From contig NC_073358.2 in NCBI RefSeq assembly GCF_027580225.2, forward strand, positions 30,716,501-30,780,500: a stretch of 64,000 nt of DNA, read 5' to 3'. Under the pieces are notes generated by a model. It was not told the DNA's origin. It did no database searches and saw only the letters and a program-made list of their open reading frames with translations. Shown here one piece after another: positions 1 to 11,868 of this stretch (its first letter is position 1; every line of letters starts with the position of its first letter). The stretch is from Misgurnus anguillicaudatus (Eukaryota; Chordata; Actinopteri; Cypriniformes; Cobitidae). The translations under genes were made by a program, and so were the position numbers.

Positions 1-158
1 CGCAAACTCTGACAGAAATAAATGAAATCTGACACCTGCTGCTCTGTGACGTGACGCGCGTTCAGTTCCGGTAAATTCAGTCAGCAGACACATTCAGTTC
101 TTAGTGTTTGCTCTCTCTAACGAAACTAAATGAATTAATTACACGAAAATATCAAAAC

Positions 159-245
159 GACGGTGAACGGTGTCGCGGTGGGCAAGTGATTTAACCGGTG
201 AGAGGCTGAAGCACCGGTTATCACCGTTTCACCGACTATCGCGGC
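159..245. repeat. CGGTGA/TCACCG inverted motif cluster, possible hAT remnant
   Basis: A GC-rich patch holds several direct and inverted copies of CGGTGA, ACCGGT and TCACCG, ending near ACTATCGCGGCAAGCC. This pattern resembles the 5' region of ZBED-type hAT elements in fish, but I see no coding frame and no second terminus in the window. The rest of 1-360 shows nothing else I can name. Confidence 0.3.
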
Positions 246-977
246 AAGCCTATTGGAGCATTGGAGGGTTACATTAATAATTTTATTGTTGATAAGTTAT
301 TGTTGAGATTAAACCTTCAGCATACGTTTCCAAGTCAAGCCTTTTTACCATCTTTACCAAGAGTAAGTTACCTCTCCGTTAGTAGGTGCTACAGTATTTA
401 CATGAATCATTCAGCACAACATTGCTATTACAAATAACATTTGTTATCTTGGTAATTTACAGATACGTTAATGAAGCTAAGTGACATGATTTACAACGCA
501 GCTAGAAGCTAACGTTAACATTTTCTAATGTTAGACTATGTCAGAGATGTTAAAGATAACGTTCAAATATGTTGATGACTTCACTTAAAACAGATGTAGA
601 CATCCTTGTTTAATTTATCCATGTTTAGTTGGTGTTGTGGTCTACCGCATAACTTTATCTGGATTAATCATACACTTATCTCGGTTGAGATAAGTCAGAA
701 CTTGAACAGCGTCATGTTTTTTTTAAGCATTACTTAAAAATGTTTCTCATCTCACCATATCCACAGGTACTAAGTCATCATATACAATAAATCCGTGAGG
801 TAGCATTAAAAAAAAAAAGTAAAAACAGATGCATTTGTTTAAAGCAAAGCATTTATTTACTTATCAGGCTACAGGTGAAGCAGCTCTTTACGTCTTCTAA
901 CGTATCATAATCGGTCCACGTTTATGTCCAAGAGACTTAATGATAATTTTTTACATTCAATCCTTTAATCTTTCATA

Positions 978-1345
978 TTATAATTTTTTGTGCTGCTGCG
1001 CATTCATGTATTTGATAAGCAAACCTGCGTTGTCGTCCTGTTTATAGGCGCATATTACTAATGAGCTCTTTAACAAAAAACATATTGCGGCATTGACTTT
1101 AGACTTTAGACCAGGTTTTTGTTGGTCAATGGCGTAGTCTATTTTAGTTGCCTCAAAATAGCAACGCGCCAACAATGCACTTGAACACACCTCGTTTTCA
1201 GACCAGAACGCCCATGGGCGCAAAAGGGGGTGCAAAGGCATTTGCTATTTAAACAACGTGGCGCTAAACGTGAAAATGATCATTGTGCAGGGTGGAAACT
1301 AGCAAAAGACACTTGCGTCGTGCATTGCACCGGGTATAAGATAAA
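978..1345. repeat. Probable degenerate DNA-transposon fragment
   Basis: Moderately GC-rich sequence set in AT-rich flanks, with TGCGCC/GGCGCA-type motifs and no sustained coding frame (an 87-codon minus frame has no recognisable motif). It resembles common cyprinid interspersed DNA, but no clear terminal repeats or target duplication were found. The call rests on style only. Confidence 0.25.
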
Positions 1346-1620
1346 GCCCCTAGTTTTGGAGTTGCATGTACCCCATGCACATCGTTTTACCATGTGAAAC
1401 TTAAAATGACAAGAAAAAACAAATTAAAACAAATTAAAACTGCAATATCACTTTCAATGGACGTAGAAGGAAAGAATGTCCGAGTGTAATGGGTTGCAAT
1501 GCGCACTGTGATTGGCTCATTGCGTTTGAGGGCGTGGCTTAGCCATAGGTCAATTCTGGCTGACATGTATTCAACATAATATTTAAAGTTTTGAAATGTA
1601 AATTTAACAATATTTACACT

Positions 1621-1815
1621 CTAAAATATGTTGGGTTTTTTCAACCCGGCATTGTGTCATAAATTTACAAACACAGCATGTTGGGTTGTAATTTAGCTTA
1701 TGCTGGGTTGTTTTAACCCATTTTGGGGTCAAATATAAACATGTTCTGGGTTAATTTAACCTAAAGGCTCGACTTGTCCTTTTTTAAATCAGTACTGGGT
1801 TGAAAATAACCCTCT
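1621..1815. repeat. GGGTT/AACCC-rich interspersed repeat (copy 1)
   Basis: Repeated short motifs TTGGGTT, AACCC and TGGGTTG alternate in both orientations over about 190 bp, ending with ACTGGGTTGAAAATAACCC. Two further copies lie at 13733-13885 and 26052-26265, which share phrases such as TTCTGTGTTGT and CATTGTTGGG. The copies are diverged and no clean ends are visible. Confidence 0.5.
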
Positions 1816-2558
1816 CTGAGGGCCTAGAGGGCCCTGACGATTCACTGCTGATACACACACATGCAAGCAGCACACACTGTTTCTCCTAAAAGCTTTGAAA
1901 TAAGTGTGTTGTTGCTTTGGTCAAATTACTTTGTTGTTGATAAAGAGGAGAGAGATTTAACACAGCTTGCGATAAACAAGGGAATTGTGAGAATTTTAAT
2001 TGGCTTTCTGAACTACAGTGTAAGCAGCTCTGTTAACGTTTGGCAATCTAGAAGAAATTCAATAACTGGATAAGGGAAGGTTTTGAAAGGTTGCCAGTAT
2101 ACATCAGGTAGGGTTAACTTTGTCTGTGGTAGCTGGCAATGATGAGATGTTCATTAACTTCACATGCATTAACTTCAGGGTGATTAGAGGCATGATTAGA
2201 GGTTTATACACGGTTTACTCAGCATGCGGCTCTCAGCCTGACAGCAAAACATGAAAAGCTTAAGATCCAGAGGAAAGGGGTGATTATTGGTGATGAGGAC
2301 ACAGCTTGTTAGCACTGATGAACAGAAGGCAACTGAATGGAAGTATGACGTGGATGCTCAGTAAGAAACATTGTTAGCATATAAATAATTCATTGGAAGT
2401 TTTTAAATATGTGAGAAGAAAGTAGCACAGCTTCAGTCTGTAGGAGATTGTGGTTGCCATGCTTACAGTTTAAAACTGATTATAGAGAAATATCTGCCTG
2501 CAGAACATAAAAAAAATATTTAAAAGTAAGGAAATTAAAATCATTTTGGTCAGTTTTA

Positions 2559-3334
2559 AGGGACAGGTTCGGTGTTTTGCACTTGAAGCCCTGTTTTCGG
2601 ATTGTTTGTGGTGAAATAGAACAGTTTGGACTGAAATTTTGACATATGCGGCTGCGCCGAGAATTTTCGGGTGTTTGTTGTTTCACCTCCCACCTCTATA
2701 ATGGCGGTATAGGTGCACAGGAACAATCCTTCCTAAAATGCATTAAACTTTTGTTTACAAAGACGTTAAACTCACCGAGTGGTCAGGGGTGTTCACTGAT
2801 ATGTCACACAAAAATCGCTGCAAAAGATGCTTTCCAACAGGTGTTTTAGCATTCGTTGTAAACTTGTGGACCTATTTTTCTAAACACCTCATACCTGTAC
2901 ATTCTTCCGTTGAGAGCTTGAATAATAGACACTCCAGTCCAGTTGGTGGCGATAATCCACCTTTTCCAATTGCAAGAATACAAACGGCGCGGAGTAATAC
3001 CTCACAGCACATCTAATACAAGTCAATGGAGTTGTACAAAAACTACGATCAAACCTGTTGAAAAGCATCTTTTGCAGCGATTTTTGTGTGAACATATCAG
3101 TGAACACCCCTGACCACTCGGTGGGTTTCACGTCTTTGTAAACGAAAGTTTAATGCATTTTAGGAAGGATTGTTCCTGTGCACCTACACACATTGTAGAG
3201 GTGGAAGGTGATACAACAAACACCCGAAAATTCTCAGGCCAGCATCATATGTCCAAATTTCAGTCAAAACCGTTCTATTTCATCATAAACAATCTGAAAA
3301 CAGGGCTTTAAGTGTAAAATACCGAACTTGTCCT
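2559..3334. mobile_element. Fold-back (long-TIR) DNA element, TTA-flanked
   Basis: The left arm (about 2559-2865) is repeated as an imperfect reverse complement in the right arm (about 3030-3334). The ends are AGGGACAGGTTCGGT and ACCGAACTTGTCCT, and TTA flanks both sides (2556-2558 and 3335-3337). This fits a non-autonomous PIF/Harbinger-type element with a 3-bp TWA duplication. The loop (about 2866-3029) has no transposase. The arms differ at many positions, so the insertion is not recent. Short reading frames here are artefacts of the arms. Confidence 0.75.
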
Positions 3335-3339
3335 TTAAC

Positions 3340-4100
3340 TGTGTTAAAAATGTTATTTACTTTTTTGAAAAAATCCTGTCTGTTAATGGAGGAAGGGTAA
3401 GTGATGAAGATGCTTCAGTTGTTGTTATTATTTCTTCTAGTCAGTAAATATGAGAGGCATGATAAGGAAAGCACAAAACTTTAAAGGCACCCTATTCCTC
3501 ATATCAACAAACTAAGGATTTTCAATGGCCAGAACTTTTATATCCAACCCCATGTTAAATTTATAAGTACATCCCTGCAGGTTTTCCCCCATTACATCAT
3601 ACACGGACACAGTGTTGTCTAATTCCTTCCACCTATTGGTTTCTTATAAGTTTATAATGAAACATCAGCTGAAGTTCAGCTCTTTGTGTTCTGTTTCGGT
3701 TTCTTGGCCATACCAGAACCCAATCCTGATGTCTTTGCCTTCTCAACCACAACGCGATTTCTGATTGGTCCAATGTCCGTCTGGAATTTTGCTTTCCCTG
3801 CTCTTGACCCCGCCTTTACTCTGCCCTGAGGGCGGCAATGAACAACAGCATTCCCTTACACAGCCGAGGGTACACACGTGCATGCGTATGTGTCGTCTAT
3901 AGACTGAGCGGCAGGAAAGGGAAATACGAATCCTCTTTCAAACAGACGTGTTTGTACACAGTCTTACGTAATAACTCAATGTCTAATAAAAGTTCACGGG
4001 GAAAGTTTTACAAGAAAGGTTTTTATCTCATGAAAGAGTAAAACAGAACTTCTTTTTTTTTGTTCACAAAGAAGAAACGATAAATCTGTCTCCCACACAT
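3340..4100. other. Upstream non-coding sequence, no gene seen
   Basis: Unique-looking sequence with CT-rich runs at its right edge (about 4118-4140). It includes a reading frame from 3838 (67 codons) with no recognisable motif. No repeat termini were found. Confidence 0.4.
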
Positions 4101-4415
4101 ATTCCCTATCACATTCCTCTCTTTCTCTCTTTCTCTCTCTTTGCTACCATGGCTCAGATTTTGTGTAAAGGGGAGGGTCTGAACTCTGTTTGCAGTCAAT
4201 GCCCCTGCCGGAGTCTAGCGCTTATACTCTCACTCTCTCACACACGAGTACACACACACACACAAAACTACTTCTCCCGCTACAAAGGGAGGAAAGGAGA
4301 GTGTGTAGAAGAAAAAGGGGGGAAGAGAGTTTGGATGTAACTGGACTTATACTGGACATGTTGGCTCGCCATGCGCTTTAAAAGTGGTGTGAAGTGTTTT
4401 ATTCAGTGTTAAGAG
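4101..4415 (+). other. Candidate non-coding first exon with good splice donor
   Basis: A CT-rich then purine-rich stretch ends in GTTAAGAG followed by GTAAGG at 4416, a good donor. Short frames opening at 4149, 4190 and just before the donor all close or stay small, so any transcript would carry upstream ORFs rather than a protein start. It could be a far-upstream first exon of dab2ip (about 18 kb before coding exon 1), an exon of another transcript, or chance. A (CA)n run sits at about 4247-4265. Splicing cannot be shown from sequence alone. Confidence 0.2.
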
Positions 4416-4464
4416 GTAAGGGATTGATTTTCACTCTTCTGCTGGTGTTGGTAGATCACTGACA

Positions 4465-4510
4465 GTGTGGGTGTGTGTGTACTTGTGTGTGTGTCTGTGT
4501 GTGTGTATGT
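4465..4510. repeat. (GT)n microsatellite, interrupted
   Basis: GT repeats interrupted by AC, CT and AT steps, directly downstream of the donor-like site at 4416. Confidence 0.8.
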
Positions 4511-5025
4511 GGCCAGGTGAAAACTTCCCAGATCTTTTAGAGCTCTATGAAAGTTGCTTTTGTACTTTTTGTTATTATTGTTAACTTTTATAGTTGACCT
4601 GAAGTTTCTTCAACGCTTATGTTTTCACTCACTGTAAACATAGGCAGCGAAGAGGGAATTTTAGCCATGCCGTATGTCATCTCTATCTAGAAATCTATTA
4701 TTAAGCACCATCTCCTATATTTTTTCCATTGATACAGAATTGTATGCTTTTAAACATGGTTGTTTGGTCAGTATAGAAAGTTTATTCTACTTCAGACTTT
4801 ATAAATGTGCAGCTGGACAGCCTGTCAGTCTAAGAAACCAAATTCAGTTTTAAACCATCCACAGCTCTGAATCAAACAGCAATTTTCTTTAAGTTGGCCT
4901 ATCAGGTGTCAGTGTATCTGTACTGTATGTTCACATTACAGTGTGCATACATACATAGATGCTTTCTATATTTCTATACTTATACTTTCTCTAAAACTGG
5001 AACTAAGTAGTGAACGCCCAACATT

Positions 5026-5320
5026 TTGATGTTTTTCCAAATCCACATGTGTGTGACAAGAAGGGAGCGATCATACACATCTTTAATTCCCCTCTCAGTC
5101 TTAAGTTCCAATTCCAAATTCATGTCCATGGTTGCGGGCGCTCCATGCTGTACTGTATTCACGGATCATTGTTGCTCTATTAATAGCCTGGGGCAGGAGC
5201 CGGGAGTGAGTCTGCAGCTGAAGGGAAGGAAATGGGCCTGTAGAGCTCAGGGATTAGCCGGGGTCACTGCACTGGGGGCTCTGTGCTGCCCAGGAACTTT
5301 TTGGGAATGCAAATGAATCT
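5026..5320. other. Complex single-copy island
   Basis: Higher-complexity, less AT-rich sequence with no transposon ends, microsatellite or convincing coding frame (a 96-codon frame has no motif). It looks like a candidate conserved non-coding element, but that is a judgement from composition alone. The adjacent 5321-6278 holds nothing I can identify. Confidence 0.2.
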
Positions 5321-6278
5321 GATTGAAGTATTGTTGTGTTGCAGAATTCTTTGACTTGATTGCATCCTGTGAACTTAATATCAGACATGACTCACAGTTG
5401 TCGAACAGCAATTTTTAGTTTTACCCTGTCATACCAGAATGAATCAAAAGAGACAGACAGAAGAAAAACTGAGAGAATGTGTGATACTGTCCCAGCTATA
5501 ACAATATGCATGGTCAGTCACTTTTAAATATTAATAAAATATTACTTGCCTACAAAAGAAAGAGTAGACATTCTTATTTCAATCCACAAAAGTGGTCTTT
5601 ATTAGTTCTCACACATTAGTTATAACATTATATACACACTCTAGGTTTAGGGACTATACCTGTGGAATGTTAACTGCATTTCTCACCTGTTATAGTCCAC
5701 ACACACACTCTCTCATTTCTCCCAATAGCGAATGTTTCTCATCATATATCTATCCATGACATGTCAAAATAAAAGTTTCATAATCATCAATTGTTATTTT
5801 TCGAGTCGTTGACACATCGTTTGTTGTCCAAGAAGCACACAACGGGCACTTTTCCCATCGTCAACTCCATATTAGATCTATGGCATGCTTATGTTATGGA
5901 GATTGCAACCTTCCATTAGAAAACACACAGCAGTCAACTTGGCTAGTGTGTAGCGCCTTAGCCAGTCAATAATGATCAGTGTTGCAGGCATTCAGAGTGT
6001 AACGACAGTCAGGTACTATTTACATCTTACAGTTTCTTGCCAGAATTTAAGATTACATTTTAATTAGTTTATTAAAAATGGATGCCATTTTTGCATTTGC
6101 AGCCAGCCTCTTCTCGCATGACATTAAAAAGTCCAGGTGTGTGTTTGGCATGGAGCATCGTTGTGATCATGGCTAGTTTAACTTCTGTGCGCTCGCTTCA
6201 TTTTTTTCTCCGGCTGATTGTTTCTTATCTCAACATAATTCAAACTGTGACGTTACAGTCGAGATGCATGCCCCAACA

Positions 6279-6770
6279 TTAAAGTGCACCTATTTCATTG
6301 CTAAAAACAACGTTATTTTGTGTATTTGGTATAATACAATACAATGTGTTTGCATGGTTTGTGCGTTTCTCTTCCTGAAACGCACGGATTTGAAAAGATC
6401 TGTGTCCCTGATTGGCCAGCTAATCTTTACGTTGTGATTGACCTGAATACCTCTGACGTTAGTCGGAAATGTGACGCTCCTTAGCATGTTTGAAAGATTT
6501 GCTCACAGTGCAATGCTAACAGGAGTTAACTTACAGGCTGAGTTCAAGCGGGAGGAAATGTGATAATGTCAGTCCCAGGAAGTAAACTGTTGCCTCCAAT
6601 CCGTGTGTTTGTTGTAGTACAAGAAAAGAGATTTACGTTGGAGACGATAACTTTCACATCATTTACTTTGGGGTTTGTACCTTTTGCATATCGTTAACAT
6701 GTACGAATACTCTTACACACCAAAGGAAATGTAAAAACATGAATCGGACAATAGATGCTCTTTAGATTAC
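6279..6770 (+). mobile_element. Truncated copy of a TTAA-ended DNA element family (family K, copy 1)
   Basis: Starts TTAAAGTGCACCTATTTC and runs into segments also present, in reverse, at 33330-35228: the GTGTGTTTGTTGTAGTACAA stretch, GAGACGATAACTTTCA, and CTTACACACCAAAGGA. The match fades near 6770, so the far end is missing. The TTAA end suggests a Kolobok- or piggyBac-like class, but no transposase is present. A 65-codon minus frame here is not conserved as protein. Confidence 0.6.
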
Positions 6771-7002
6771 ACATTAAATTAGGTGCAATGTTGTTACAAT
6801 GCTAAAAACAAAGTTGTGAATGCTGAGTTGGCGCTATATTCTAGTTAATGCTATATGCTAGCGTTTAGGCTTAAGCTTAACTATTGACGTTACAGTTATA
6901 TTTTGCAGGTCCACACAGAAAAACCACAAACTTACATTCAGAAATGTCTATTAACAATATCCAAACAATAGATTATTCCTCAACTTCTGTATCTTCGTCT
7001 AA

Positions 7003-7574
7003 GGCTTTGTCCACACGAAGCCGGTGCATTCCCTATCCCTTTTCCTTGTTCTAAAAAAATAATCCGTAAACACGAAACCACTGAAACTGACTAAAAGCGG
7101 TGTAGTATATATGCCGGACCAGTATGGGGCGCTGTAATTCTGCCACAGATATACACTATACACGAAGAAGAAGACTTTGAGCATGCGCATAACCAACGTA
7201 TGATGTTGTCCATTATCGCTTGTTGCTCACCACAATTGCATAGAAGCAATAGATTTTGCTGTAATAAAGCTAGTAGGCTTTAGTAGCTTCTGTATAGCAT
7301 GAACACAATCACGTAGTCCGCCGTTATTGTTGTTGCTGTTACGTGTGACGCTTCCGACACGTGATGTGATGACGTTTTCGCTTCACAAAATATACGGATT
7401 GGCTGTAGACACGAAACCGCAAGGGTGTCGATTTCAGATTTATCCACTTTAGGACCCGGTTTAAAAAAATACCGGTTTCACTCTCTCAAAACACCGGATC
7501 TGTGTGGACGAAACAGCAATACGATAACAAATTTATACATATACAGTGATATGCGTCTCCGTGTGGACAGCCCC
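7003..7574. mobile_element. MITE with GTCCACACG termini, TAA-flanked
   Basis: The left end GGCTTTGTCCACACGAAG is mirrored by the right end CTCCGTGTGGACAGCCCC. TAA flanks both (7000-7002 and 7575-7577), a 3-bp duplication typical of PIF/Harbinger-type elements. The interior contains ACGTGTGACGCTTCCGACACG and an ACCGGT-rich segment near the right end, with no transposase. Confidence 0.65.
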
Positions 7575-8164
7575 TAATACAGGCTCAAACATAAGGTCTG
7601 TTCACACACACAGAGCTACTGAACTGAACTGCTCTGAGAAAGAGCCAATTAGAGCAGAGCTCAACATTATTATTCATGACCCTTTCAAATAAAGTAATAA
7701 TAGAGGATTTTATCCTAAAGACAAATCCTAGGGTTGTAAATAGACATGTAAAACCATCTCTGGATCATTATTTTGCACTTAAAAAGCCCCATACCTTCTA
7801 TGTAGAACAATTTAATATATTATTTGAATGCATTCTTTGGCACCTTTAATAAAGTTATCCCAGGACACATTTTATGATTAAAAGATAACCTACCACAAGA
7901 CTATCTCGTTATACTCCTGTAAAAATGATGTAATATTATCTTTCTCCCTTTGCTCAAGTCTTATCTCACCCAGGAAAGTATCAGTAATAAAGTAGGGTCA
8001 TCCCGTTCTCCCCAGTGGCCTTGTGGGTTGTAATTTGTAAGTTGGACCTGTTTGCTCTAATGTGTGAAGAAGACTTGCATTTTTATTGTTGGCAAATGAT
8101 TCTTCATAATCAGATCTTGATTCTGCTCATTTTAGATGTAACTGGAAATGGCAAGTAGTAGATC

Positions 8165-8186
8165 TGTGTGTGTGTGTGTGTGTGTC
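8165..8186. repeat. (TG)n microsatellite
   Basis: About ten uninterrupted TG units. Confidence 0.85.
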
Positions 8187-8855
8187 TTTGTGTAAAACAG
8201 GCTGTTAATTGTTCTCCCTGCATTACAGTCCATCACTCGGTCATATGATCTTTTCATAACCGGTCAAACAGAATCTATTAATGAAGCACACTTAACATAG
8301 AGCTATTATGAAAGGTCAGTGATTGTGACGTGGGTCACACATACACATCCCACATTGTGATATTTTAAACAAATCACATGACACGCCATCTTATTTCCAA
8401 ATGTTCATTGTCAGAAAACAATTAAAAAAAACTAGTTTTAACAAAAACTAGGGACTTTCTACAAAGTTCCCCCAGCAGCCCAAGTGTAAATGGTTTGCAG
8501 TTGTCATGGTAACGGCACACGAGTGAGGGAAGCTGAGGAACGCTCTGATGCGTCATGCTGTTAGTGACTTGTGCTTGACACTTTGACCCCGGTCCCCAAC
8601 ATCCACACACGCAGGGACACACAATGTCCAGTGTGTTTTTCCTTGAACAAAACAGGAAAAGACACTCATGCTTAGCTTCATTCTCCTCCACGAACACATT
8701 TATCCCTCAACACGTTTCTGACTCAATAATGACTTATCAGGGCACAGACAATGTTTGGGCGAGACAATTTCATCTGTTGTTCCTCAAAGAATGTTACTTC
8801 TTCATAGCATCAAGTTCAACATCCAAACACACATATTCACGCACACACATTTATG

Positions 8856-8899
8856 TACTTCTAAAAGCACCAGGGACAAGCTTGGTGCTTTTAGAAGTA
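8856..8899. repeat. Perfect 16-bp stem hairpin
   Basis: TACTTCTAAAAGCACC (8856-8871) is followed after 12 nt by its exact reverse complement (8884-8899). It is isolated from any larger fold-back that I can see. It could be the core of a tiny palindromic element or a structured transcript segment; there is no evidence of function. Confidence 0.7.
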
Positions 8900-9658
8900 T
8901 ATATACACTATATATGCTTACATTCTTTACATTTTACAGCATACCCAAACAAAATGTGTGAGGTCACAACAGGAAAGTAAAAAATGTGTATCATTTCCAC
9001 TTGTGCCTTTGAGCACTGACACCCACACCCAAAACAGGCATACAGAAATATGCACAAAATACATCAAGGTGAAATATTTATGCAGGCTGAACAGTACTAA
9101 ACATTTGCATTTCCAGTAATGAAACTGGGTTTGAAACCACATGTGAATATTTATATAAACTCATCCTATTGTCTATGATACACATCATACACTTTCTGTC
9201 ACTGGGTTATATAAAGGCACACTTTTAATATAAACAAGCAGGTAGTTCTGAAGTGTTTTGTGTGAAAAGACAAAGAGACAAAAAGAAAGTGAGAAATTAA
9301 ATAATTTGAAAGTTATTTTTGTCAGTAGAAATAATGCTATAAAAATAATGCACGGTATTGGACTATTATCAAGTTATCATACTATTGATTGATTTTTGAT
9401 AATAAAGTCTTATAATACGTGTTGTCAGAGTTGTGTACAAGGCAAGGCTCATATTTGTTTACCTTTTCTGTCTGCCTGTTTCTCGCTCTCTCTCGTCTTA
9501 GTCTTGTTATTTCCTCACTGTGATCAAGTGTTTTATATTGTCTGAGATAAATCATTGACTCATGTGATGTGCTGGTTATAAGCTGTAAGCTCAATTTGGT
9601 TGGGCATTACTTTAATGGCACACAGGTCATGGGTTCACTACACTAATAGTGATAAAAT

Positions 9659-10007
9659 CAGAGGCGGACACTTCTTTAGTATTTTTACTTTCTACATAAA
9701 AGTACATTTTGAAGTATTCATATTTTATCAGTGTTTTTCTTTGAAAAACATACATTCCAACGCATATTATCATAATTTTTACTCCACTACATTTCATAAT
9801 TTCGAGTTTTTGATTTATATTTATTTAAGTACATTTCTCAAGAAAGTAAAAGTACACAATTTTTATGTAATTAGGTATTAAATCAATTTTAATATGCAAT
9901 ATAAAAGGAATACACAGTATGATTCTATGCTTTAGTAATTTTTTCCCAAGACAAACACTCTGATAAAGGAAAATGTACTTAAAATACTCAAGTAGTGTTT
10001 GCCTCTG
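9659..10007. mobile_element. hAT-type MITE with perfect 8-bp duplication (GATAAAAT)
   Basis: The element begins CAGAGGCGGACAC and ends GTGTTTGCCTCTG. It is flanked on both sides by GATAAAAT (9651-9658 and 10008-10015). The 8-bp duplication and CAGAGG/CCTCTG ends define a hAT-superfamily non-autonomous element. The interior is AT-rich with AAGTACATTT and AAAGTAAAAGTA motifs. A related copy lies at 60609-61009. Confidence 0.9.
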
Positions 10008-10439
10008 GATAAAATGTATACCTTGAATGCACCGAAAGTCACTATGGATAAAGGTTTCTGACAAATGCATAAATGTTATTGCATATAATTTCTAATTACA
10101 TAATTTAATTTACAACACAACATTTTCAAGTGCATTCGTAATGTTTAGGTCATATTTATACACATTAATGTAAAATGCTTACTGCCATTCGATTCTTGCA
10201 GATAGACAGCATGATAAAAGCACAAACGTGTCTATACCAGTTAACTTTCAATGATGTCAGGAATGACATTGATTGGAATTTGTTCAAATTTTATCTTATA
10301 TGGCAGATATACACTACAGTAGCAGTAGCATACAGTAGCAACCTCACATCTCAACGCTTGGCCTGCATATTTCTATTTTTATATAGTTTCTTTAAATTAC
10401 CATAATTTAATCAGTGCTTTAAGAATATGTTTGTGTTTT

Positions 10440-10545
10440 GTGCATTGTTTGTGCGCATGTGTTTACTGCAGGTACATGTGCATATGTGAGATACATGTGC
10501 ATATATGCAGGTACATGAGAGTATGTGAGCATGTATATGTGAGGA
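10440..10545. repeat. Degenerate ACATGTGCATATGTGAG tandem region
   Basis: Variants of GGTACATGTGCATATGTGAG recur about four times with drift. No sharp period boundaries. Confidence 0.5.
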
Positions 10546-10755
10546 TGTGTGCAGGGTTGTTTCCATGTTGCATAACAGTTGCATAGGCATTATTAAATGA
10601 TTACCAAAAAAAAATAAAAAAATCTCCCGATGTCATTATCCATAAAGAGAAGACGGTAGAAAAATAACATAAAAGAGGCGTTTGATTCTCTCTGTGCAGA
10701 AAAGATAAGTCATTAAAACTTCAAACATACTGACTAAAGGCTGTAGTGTAGTGGG

Positions 10756-10760
<5 letters not shown>

Positions 10761-10814
<54 letters not shown>
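10761..10814. repeat. (GT)27 microsatellite
   Basis: Uninterrupted GT run. The Val/Cys-repeat reading frame across it is an artefact. Confidence 0.95.
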
Positions 10815-10816
<2 letters not shown>

Positions 10817-10882
10817 ACATTTGGAAAATGTGGACTGTAGCTCGATGTGTATAATTAAATTCATATTTATCATATTTATATA

Positions 10883-10886
<4 letters not shown>

Positions 10887-10947
<61 letters not shown>
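10887..10947. repeat. (AT)30 microsatellite
   Basis: Uninterrupted AT run 73 bp after the GT run. The pair should be highly polymorphic. 10948-11860 beyond it is AT-rich and shows no gene or repeat ends. Confidence 0.95.
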
Positions 10948-10949
<2 letters not shown>

Positions 10950-11868
10950 CTCTAACACTTTTCTAAAGTTAAATACATTGTAGTTTTTTGTATTATTTCG
11001 TCATAATATTTGTTTAGAAATTGCACACATATGTTTTGTTTTTGAAAAGTGTGAGTTGCCAACATATACAAAAGCTATTATTGTTCTGATATGAAGCTGG
11101 TGCAGTCCCGTGTACAGGTGTACACGTGAGTTTACTTCAATATTTTGCATGTCAATTCTAACCTAATCATGACAAACTATTACATATTTCAACATTTTTA
11201 AAAGAGTGTGCCTCAAATATATCTTGCTACATGTCACTGTATATTATGTACAGGTAAATTTAGTAAACTACCTAAAATCATCATTAGCTGTCATTGTATG
11301 GAAAAAGATGTAATGAAAGTGATGGAGTCTATCTATTAATCCCAAATATATAGTTATACTGTGTATTTTCTTTTATAAGGGACTAAACTAAAGTAAAACA
11401 TCAGTATGCAATGAAATGCTGCTGTCATAAATGGTCATTTGTCTTCTGCAGATTGTTGATGTTGGTCCTGTCTCAAATGGCTCACTTGATGTGTGCAATT
11501 CCATGACCTTCACTTGCACATGTCTATGAGGATTGTAAGGTGCTCAGAAGTGCCCCTTTTGAGCTGCTATTCGTCCTCTATATGTCCTTTGTTTTAACTG
11601 CACTTATATACTTCACAGGGGACTATTGCCCAAAAATATATGCACCAAAATGTAGACAGCATTGACTGAAAAGGTTATTGATGTCATTTTCAAGCATGTC
11701 AATCAAATTTTAATATTGTGCACTGTAGCTGATTTGCTTCACTGGTGTGCATATTATTTTTGTTTCACATCCACATACAATGTATTTATTGTCTTTTATT
11801 TTAGTCAGTTCAGTCAGGATTGTGCTAATGTCGTGGGTCAATATCTGACTTTCTTTATGACAATACAC

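Noticed and set aside
8624..8980. 118-codon open frame on the plus strand
   Set aside because: Crosses the perfect hairpin at 8856-8899 and low-complexity CA-rich DNA; no motif.
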